Source: Acidobacteriota bacterium
Lineage (GTDB): Bacteria > Acidobacteriota > Aminicenantia > Aminicenantales > Aminicenantaceae
NCBI GenBank assembly: GCA_030609975.1
Contig: JAUWSR010000032.1
Location: forward strand, 1-17,317
Direction: 5' to 3'
Length of the DNA: 17,317 nucleotides
A program made the position numbers and the translations under genes. Below, piece by piece: positions 13,343 to 17,317 of this stretch; the first letter of the stretch is position 1; each line of letters opens with the position of its first letter. The notes beneath the pieces were generated by a model. It ran no database searches, was not told where the DNA came from, and worked only from the letters and a program-made list of their open reading frames with translations.

Positions 13343-14146
13343 ATGGCGTTTGTAAATTATACCACCAAGAACATTGCGATCAAGATCGTGTATTATGGTC
13401 CTGGCCTGAGCGGGAAAACCACGAACCTCCGCTATATCTACAGCAAACTGGATGATGGCTCACGCGGCGATTTGCTGTGTCTGGAAACCCCTATTGAGAG
13501 GACCCTGTTTTTTGATCTGCTGCCTATCAAGGCCGGCATGATCGATGATTTTCGTATCCATTTTCAGCTCATGACGGTTCCTGGACAAGTTTTCTATGGG
13601 GCCTCCCGCAAAAGTGTCTTGAAGGGGGCGGATGGCATCGTATTTGTTGCAGATTCCCAGATTCCTCTCCTGGATGCCAACCTGGAAAATTTTGATGGAT
13701 TGCGAAAAAATCTGCTGGAATTCAATGTGGATTTGAATTTCATCCCGCTGGTATATCAGTACAACAAACGGGACCTTGATAATCTCATCCCGGTAGAAAC
13801 CTTCAACAGTCTCCTGAATCCTCTCAAGCTGCCTTATCTTGAGTGTGCTGCAGTCAACGGAGTGGGTGTGTTCGAAACACTCAAAGAGATCGCAAAATTG
13901 ACGATTCCCTACGTCCGAGAAAAAGTTTTTGGGGAAAAACAAAAACCCGCGCCTGCTGAAGTGGAAAAGCGGGAGAAGATCATGAAAGAGGCAGAACAGG
14001 TACGTGTAAAGGTCAAAGACGAGATCGAGTTTACAGCAGAACGTACAGCCTCTCCTATCAGGCTGACCAAGATTAAATTTAAGAGCAACACCGACGTCGA
14101 AAAGGAAGTCGAAAAGTTGGCCCGAGAGTTCAGTTCAAAGTCTTGA
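13343..14146 (+). CDS. MglA-like small Ras-superfamily GTPase with C-terminal extension
   Basis: 267 aa, versus about 195 for typical MglA. The G1 loop is Gly-Pro-Gly-Leu-Ser-Gly-Lys-Thr-Thr (19-27). The switch region has the MglA hallmark Thr-Val-Pro-Gly-Gln-Val-Phe-Tyr (78-85) in place of the Ras Asp-x-x-Gly. Asn141-Lys-Arg-Asp144 is the base-specificity motif. In the MglA family the GTPase sets cell polarity for motility and secretion and works with a roadblock protein MglB as GAP; no such gene is next to it here. The last 70 residues (about 197-267) are highly charged and partly helical, and are an unusual addition that could tether or regulate the protein. It starts 37 bp after the last glycosyltransferase gene with a ribosome site (AAGGAAG) a little far upstream. 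Polarity control of envelope assembly is an inference from position. Confidence 0.9.
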   Translation: MAFVNYTTKNIAIKIVYYGPGLSGKTTNLRYIYSKLDDGSRGDLLCLETPIERTLFFDLLPIKAGMIDDFRIHFQLMTVPGQVFYGASRKSVLKGADGIVFVADSQIPLLDANLENFDGLRKNLLEFNVDLNFIPLVYQYNKRDLDNLIPVETFNSLLNPLKLPYLECAAVNGVGVFETLKEIAKLTIPYVREKVFGEKQKPAPAEVEKREKIMKEAEQVRVKVKDEIEFTAERTASPIRLTKIKFKSNTDVEKEVEKLAREFSSKS

Positions 14147-14243
14147 TCCGCCGGTTTATACAACATCTCATTTTTTGCAACGTCTCAACCTTCACAGTTT
14201 TTTCACTTCCCCTCATCCTTTAATGTTTAACCAGAAATAATTT

Positions 14244-14283
14244 GGGAGGTATATCTATTCTCTTCCGAGAAAAGACCCCTCCC
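14244..14283. other. Hairpin 1 of the structured intergenic region
   Basis: GGGAGG (14244-14249) can pair with CCTCCC (14278-14283). Inside, TCT (14254-14256) pairs with AGA (14273-14275) around an A-A mismatch, and TTCTC (14258-14262) pairs with GAGAA (14267-14271) across a TTCC loop. No U-tract follows on either strand. An 8-C run overlaps the right arm. The region 14147-14513 has no gene. Confidence 0.45.
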
Positions 14284-14344
14284 CCCCCATAAACATTAGA
14301 TACAAGTAGCGGCCAGATAGCCTATAAAAATAATTCTTGTGATA

Positions 14345-14400
14345 GGGGATGGATGTGTTCTCGACGGTGGAGAGAATATATCCATCCCCCAATCTTTTTT
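14345..14400 (+). terminator. Strong rho-independent terminator, or 3' end of a small RNA
   Basis: Bases 14345-14362 pair with 14372-14389 to give a continuous 18-bp stem with two G-U wobbles and a 9-nt loop. The outer arms are GGGGATGGAT and ATCCATCCCC. A run of six T follows (14395-14400). It lies 198 bp after the MglA stop and about 140 bp before yifB. It could end the glycan/MglA transcript, a separate small RNA, or attenuate yifB. The inner TTCTC/GAGAA pair repeats that of the hairpin at 14244-14283. Confidence 0.75.
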
Positions 14401-14408
14401 CTTATGCT

Positions 14409-14466
14409 TTTGGTATCCAAATTATAGGGAAGGGTGTTATTTTTTGGGCAGAAAATTGATCTGCCC
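14409..14466. other. Two further palindromes upstream of yifB
   Basis: TTTGG-TAT-CCAAA (14409-14421) is a short palindrome. GGGCAG (14446-14451) pairs perfectly with CTGCCC (14461-14466) around a 9-nt loop. Neither is followed by a U-tract. They may form part of the yifB leader or operators. Confidence 0.4.
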
Positions 14467-14537
14467 TCCTATTCAGGCTAGCTTAAATGAAGGGAGTGTG
14501 AAAAAATTTTAATGTGCGAGACGTCTTTAATATTGAA

Positions 14538-16058
14538 ATGTTGTATAAACTGGCGAGCGCCTCTCTCTCCGGGATCGATGCCTATCGTGTGGAAATCGAG
14601 GTGGATATCAGCTTCGGTATCCCTAATTTCATCATGGTGGGCTTGCCTGATGCGGCCGTAAGGGAGAGCAAGGAGAGGGTGAGGGCGGCGCTTAAAAACT
14701 GCGGTTACAGCCTTTCATCCTGCCGAATCACCATAAATCTGGCCCCGGCGGACCGAAAAAAGGGGGGATCGGCCTTTGACCTACCCATTGCCTTAGGAAT
14801 CTTGGCACATTTGAATGTCTTTCCTGAGGAAAGACTGGGGAATTATCTCTTCTTAGGAGAGTTGGCATTGGATGGCCGTATAAAACCGGGGAAGGGGACC
14901 CTTGCCTCCACGCTTCTGGCCCGGAAGTTGGACTACAGCGGCATCGTTATACCCAAGTGTAACGCCAAGGAGGCGGCATTGGTTCAAGACATCGATGTTT
15001 TTGCCTTGGACAATCTGATTCAGGTCGTGCAATTGCTCAATGACGGAGAGTCTATTGCTCCAGAGCGTTTTGATCGAGATGATTTGCTCCCTAAAACCAG
15101 CTACGATGTAGATTTTCAAGAAATCCAGGGTCAGCTTCATGTCAAACGGGCTTTAGAGGTTGCTGCCGCCGGAGCGCATAACGCCCTGTTGATCGGACCT
15201 CCAGGGGCAGGGAAGACCATGTTGGCTAGGCGACTTCCCACCATCCTGCCACCCATGACTTTTGCAGAGATCTTGGAGATTACTCGGATCTACAGTGCAA
15301 CCGGCCTTTTAGTGTCAAAAGGTGTGATCTGTGAGAGGCCTTTCCAGGCCCCTCATCACACCATTTCACCTCCAGGTATGGTGGGAGGTGGTTTGATCCC
15401 CAGGCCGGGTGCTGTGAGTTTGGCCCACCACGGCGTCCTGTTTTTGGATGAGCTTCCTGAGTTTAAAAAAGCGGTATTAGAATGCCTCAGGCAGCCCATG
15501 GAGGATGGATTTGTGACTATTTCTAGAGCTTCCACAACGGCTACCTATCCCTGCTCTTTCATGATGGTAGCCGCTTTGAATCCATGTGAAGATACGTTTT
15601 CAGCTATGAACTCGGCTGCCTATGAATGTACCGATAGGCAGCGGATGCAGTATTATAGCAAGATATCAGGTCCTCTTTTGGACCGCATCGATATCCAGAT
15701 CGAGGTTCCCAAAGTTGAGTTTAAAGATATCGTGTCTGCACAAGGGGGGGAGAATTCGGAGATGATCCGGGAACGAGTCCGGAAGGCTCGCTTAAGACAG
15801 ATAGAAAGATTTCAGGGCACGCCGGTTACCAGCAATGCGCGGATGAGGAATAAAGAAGTCCGTCGCTTCTGTCCCATAAACAAACAAGGCAGTGAGCTTT
15901 TGGAAATGGCAGTTGATAAACTGGGCTTCAGTGCGCGGGCCTATAACCGCGTTCTCAAGGTGGCGCGAACAATTGCCGACCTCAGTGGAGAGGAAGAGAT
16001 CGTTCCCACCTTTATATCTGAGGCTATCCAATATCGTACTCTGGATAAGTATTATTAA
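14538..16058 (+). CDS. yifB: YifB/ComM family Mg-chelatase-like AAA+ ATPase
   Basis: 506 aa from the ATG at 14538, the normal family length. The N-terminus then begins Met-Leu-Tyr-Lys-Leu-Ala-Ser-Ala, matching the family. An in-frame GTG at 14514 would add eight residues; an AGGGAG at 14491 is too far from either, so the start is not fixed by a ribosome site. The N-terminal ChlI-like domain has Val-Gly-Leu-Pro-Asp-Ala-Ala-Val-Arg-Glu-Ser. The AAA+ domain has Walker A Gly-Pro-Pro-Gly-Ala-Gly-Lys-Thr (220-227) and Walker B Leu-Phe-Leu-Asp-Glu-Leu-Pro (301-307). A C-terminal Mg-chelatase-associated domain follows. In competent bacteria ComM is a hexameric branch-migration helicase for integrating imported single-stranded DNA; the homologue is widespread and its role elsewhere is less clear. 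It is transcribed away from the hairpin region upstream. Confidence 0.95.
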   Translation: MLYKLASASLSGIDAYRVEIEVDISFGIPNFIMVGLPDAAVRESKERVRAALKNCGYSLSSCRITINLAPADRKKGGSAFDLPIALGILAHLNVFPEERLGNYLFLGELALDGRIKPGKGTLASTLLARKLDYSGIVIPKCNAKEAALVQDIDVFALDNLIQVVQLLNDGESIAPERFDRDDLLPKTSYDVDFQEIQGQLHVKRALEVAAAGAHNALLIGPPGAGKTMLARRLPTILPPMTFAEILEITRIYSATGLLVSKGVICERPFQAPHHTISPPGMVGGGLIPRPGAVSLAHHGVLFLDELPEFKKAVLECLRQPMEDGFVTISRASTTATYPCSFMMVAALNPCEDTFSAMNSAAYECTDRQRMQYYSKISGPLLDRIDIQIEVPKVEFKDIVSAQGGENSEMIRERVRKARLRQIERFQGTPVTSNARMRNKEVRRFCPINKQGSELLEMAVDKLGFSARAYNRVLKVARTIADLSGEEEIVPTFISEAIQYRTLDKYY

Positions 16059-16079
16059 ATTCCCCGATTCAGAAAAAGC

Positions 16080-16107
16080 TTGACATATAAGTAAATTCTT
16101 ATATAAT
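16080..16107 (+). promoter_or_regulatory. Near-consensus sigma70 promoter of trx with an internal palindrome
   Basis: A consensus TTGACA (16080-16085), a 16-nt spacer and a consensus TATAAT (16102-16107) lie 30 bp before the thioredoxin ATG. Within it, ATATAAG (16085-16091) and CTTATAT (16098-16104) form a perfect inverted repeat across the spacer, touching both hexamers. A repressor bound there would block RNA polymerase, so it is a candidate operator. Promoter confidence is high; the operator reading is tentative because the DNA is AT-rich. Confidence 0.85.
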
Positions 16108-16136
16108 GATATAGAAATTATCTTTTGGAGAATATC

Positions 16137-16460
16137 ATGAGCAATATTACCGAAGTCAATCAAAACAATTTTCAGGCTGAAGTCTTGGAGTCAGAGGTTC
16201 CTGTGGTAGTGGATTTCTGGGCCCCATGGTGCGGCCCCTGCCGAATGGTCGGTCCCGTTCTTGAGGAAGTGGCACAGGAAATGAACGGTCAGTTCAAGTT
16301 CGTGAAACTCAATACCGATGAAAACCAACAGATCGCATCTCAATATGGAATTATGGCCATTCCTTCTCTATTGGTATTTAAAGGGGGGGAAGAGAAAGAC
16401 CGCGTGGTCGGATTCAAGCCCAAAGATCAGTTGATCGAACAATTTAAGAACCTTTCCTAA
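16137..16460 (+). CDS. trxA: Thioredoxin
   Basis: 107 aa, the classical single-domain thioredoxin size. It reduces protein disulfides in the cytoplasm using electrons from thioredoxin reductase. The active site Trp-Ala-Pro-Trp-Cys-Gly-Pro-Cys-Arg, the buried Asp before it (Val-Val-Asp-Phe-Trp) and the cis-Pro in Met-Ala-Ile-Pro-Ser-Leu are all present. The ATG at 16137 is chosen because a GGAG at 16127-16130 sits 6 nt upstream; an in-frame TTG at 16125 would overlap that site. It has its own strong promoter and no reductase gene beside it. A run of seven G (16383-16389) encodes Lys-Gly-Gly. Confidence 0.97.
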   Translation: MSNITEVNQNNFQAEVLESEVPVVVDFWAPWCGPCRMVGPVLEEVAQEMNGQFKFVKLNTDENQQIASQYGIMAIPSLLVFKGGEEKDRVVGFKPKDQLIEQFKNLS

Positions 16461-16462
16461 AT

Positions 16463-16620
16463 CTCAGCCAGCTCCGCCGAGTCTATACACCTGGAGTCGC
16501 TGATGGAAAATTGGTAAACAATATCCTGGGCTTTCCCGGTATCTTTCGAGCCGTGCTGTCGTGCAGACTGCTTTGGATCAGGGTCTCTGTCGAGAGGACC
16601 TCCAAGGGTATTTCGATTAA
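16463..16620 (+). pseudogene. Decayed, internally deleted malic-enzyme gene fragment
   Basis: The first frame (codons starting 16463) has no start codon but reads Leu-Arg-Arg-Val-Tyr-Thr-Pro-Gly-Val-Ala (16472-16501), the N-terminal signature of malic enzymes. It is followed almost at once by Val-Asn-Asn-Ile-Leu-Gly-Phe-Pro-Gly-Ile-Phe-Arg-Ala (16514-16552), which in an intact malic enzyme lies hundreds of residues later, in the NAD-binding domain. A second frame (16552-16620) then reads Arg-Ala-Val-Val-Gln-Thr-Ala-Leu-Asp-Gln-Gly and stops at TAA, resembling the C-terminal helix. So N-terminal, late and C-terminal pieces remain, with large deletions and a frameshift. Malic enzyme decarboxylates malate to pyruvate; this relic cannot. 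It starts 3 bp after the thioredoxin stop. The two signature motifs are strong; the C-terminal piece is weaker. Confidence 0.75.
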
Positions 16621-16641
16621 TCTCGCCTTCAGAAGTATATC

Positions 16642-16697
16642 CTTTTATTGATAAAAGTTTCGATTTTTGTTATGTACAGGTCTAATGAAAAAATCGA
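16642..16697 (+). promoter_or_regulatory. Weak candidate promoter and inverted repeats upstream of the last gene
   Basis: TTGATA (16648-16653), a 17-nt spacer and TATGTA (16671-16676) form a weak sigma70-like pair. CTTTTA/TAAAAG (16642-16657) is a perfect small palindrome over the -35. TCGATTTTT (16660-16668) and AAAAATCGA (16689-16697) form a 9-bp inverted repeat around the -10. AT-rich DNA gives such pairs by chance, so the call is tentative. Confidence 0.3.
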
Positions 16698-16727
16698 GAC
16701 CATGGCATCATTAAGAGAGGGAAGTTC

Positions 16728-17291
16728 ATGTCAAAAATAAAACCTGATTTCTATACCCGCCGGTCATTTCTGACAGTCCTGCCGGCTGCATTCGTGGGCA
16801 GCTCGATGCTTGAGGATATTTCAGTAGGATCCTATTCTTCAGGGTTTCAGGAACTCAAAGCACAGCTTTCAAAGGAGGAAGCCTCCGTGGTCGAAAAATC
16901 CCAAATGGCCCGGGATCTCCCAAACTATTTTTCTCAGGGCTATTCCTGCGCCGAGTCCATTCTGATGATGTCACTGCGCTTCTTGAAATTACCGGAAGAA
17001 AACGTCTGGGCTGCGGCCGGCTTTGGGGGAGGTATGGGACAGAGAGATCTGTGCGGATTCTTAACTGCAGGCTTCATGGGGATCGGATTCGCTGCCGGGG
17101 GATTGGATCTAGAAAGAAAAGAAGTCAAATCCCGCTGCGGCCCTGCTTTTAAACAATTTTGGGAATGGTGGCGGACACAAGCCCCTCCCAAGTGTACTGA
17201 TATCCTGAAAGCCGGCTATGGTTCCAGTGGTTGCATGCGTCTTGGACAACTGGCGTCAGCTAAGGTAGAAGAGCTGATAAAAAACCTTTAA
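16728..17291 (+). CDS. Tat-exported C_GCAxxG_C_C family protein
   Basis: 187 aa; GAGAGGGAAG lies just before the ATG. The N-terminus has the twin-arginine motif Thr-Arg11-Arg12-Ser-Phe-Leu followed by a hydrophobic stretch to about residue 26. This suggests folded export, often used for cofactor- or metal-bearing proteins. The mature region has the family's ordered cysteines: Tyr-Ser-Cys-Ala-Glu, Gly-Phe-Gly-Gly-Gly-Met-Gly...Leu-Cys-Gly-Phe-Leu-Thr-Ala-Gly, Arg-Cys-Gly, Lys-Cys-Thr, and Ser-Gly-Cys near the end. The family (TIGR01909/PF09719) is thought to be redox-related, but its biochemical role is not established. Many members lack a Tat signal, so the export form is notable. The stop TAA begins a TAACCTG that matches the repeat ends at 4132 and 5744. 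Confidence 0.88.
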   Translation: MSKIKPDFYTRRSFLTVLPAAFVGSSMLEDISVGSYSSGFQELKAQLSKEEASVVEKSQMARDLPNYFSQGYSCAESILMMSLRFLKLPEENVWAAAGFGGGMGQRDLCGFLTAGFMGIGFAAGGLDLERKEVKSRCGPAFKQFWEWWRTQAPPKCTDILKAGYGSSGCMRLGQLASAKVEELIKNL

Positions 17292-17317
17292 CCTGCTAAC
17301 CTCGACCCGCGAATAAA

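Noticed and set aside
13460..13942. 160-aa open frame antisense to the MglA-like gene
   Set aside because: It mirrors the GTPase coding sequence, which has intact motifs; no ribosome site or motif supports the reverse frame.
13343..14146. MglB/roadblock partner near the MglA-like gene
   Set aside because: None of the adjacent frames resembles a roadblock domain; both intergenic flanks lack room for one.
16125..16136. TTG start four codons upstream for thioredoxin
   Set aside because: It would use the bases of the ribosome site itself; the ATG at 16137 gives the standard thioredoxin length.
1..17317. CRISPR arrays, tRNA or rRNA genes, transposase or integrase genes
   Set aside because: I saw no regularly spaced repeats, no tRNA cloverleaf, no rRNA stretches and no recombinase motifs on either strand.

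Overview
The window suggests a Gram-negative-type environmental bacterium of moderate GC content. The evidence is an MglA-type small GTPase, a Tat-dependent signal, a lipoprotein-like signal and a large surface-glycan gene set. Acidobacteriota, Aminicenantota or a deltaproteobacterial relative would fit; this placement is an inference and I hold it loosely.

Layout. (1) Positions 1-2271 carry the 3' part of a large polytopic GT-C-type membrane glycosyltransferase, cut by the left edge. (2) Convergent to it (2283-4121, minus) is a membrane-anchored alkaline-phosphatase-superfamily (sulfatase-like) enzyme. (3) Positions 4122-4477 have no credible gene but are bounded by degenerate inverted repeats and hold nested hairpins. 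(4) A two-gene minus-strand operon, 4478-5723, encodes a SLOG/LOG-like nucleotide-binding protein and truA. (5) The intergenic region 5724-5886 has divergent promoters and a 49-bp inverted repeat whose arm matches the repeat end at 4382-4401 in 19 of 20 bases. (6) A plus-strand gene series, 5887-14146, holds a second sulfatase-like enzyme, a 71-aa unknown, a coiled-coil protein, four GT-B glycosyltransferases in an A-B-B'-A' order, and an MglA-like GTPase. Several junctions overlap (ATGA or TAGTG), so much of this is probably translationally coupled. (7) Positions 14147-14513 hold no gene but four hairpins, one an 18-bp stem followed by a U-tract. (8) Then come yifB/comM, a thioredoxin gene with its own near-consensus promoter, a decayed malic-enzyme fragment that also fills most of the following gap, and a Tat-exported C_GCAxxG_C_C-family protein.

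How the parts may work together. The GT-C enzyme, the two sulfatase-like enzymes, the coiled-coil protein and the four glycosyltransferases look like a cell-envelope glycan assembly and decoration locus. Cytoplasmic GT-B enzymes would build the sugar chain. Membrane and periplasmic enzymes would add or alter groups outside. Both sulfatase-like enzymes have Thr where classical sulfatases have the Cys or Ser that matures to formylglycine, so a phosphotransferase or phosphodiesterase-type reaction is as likely as sulfate hydrolysis. The MglA-like GTPase is encoded directly after the glycan genes without a neighbouring MglB partner. truA, the LOG-like gene, yifB and trx look like housekeeping genes.

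Points most worth a second look: the A-B-B'-A' glycosyltransferase arrangement with the stand-alone coiled-coil protein, the TA-ended repeat elements around the truA operon, the structured 14.2-14.5 kb intergenic region, and the malic-enzyme relic.
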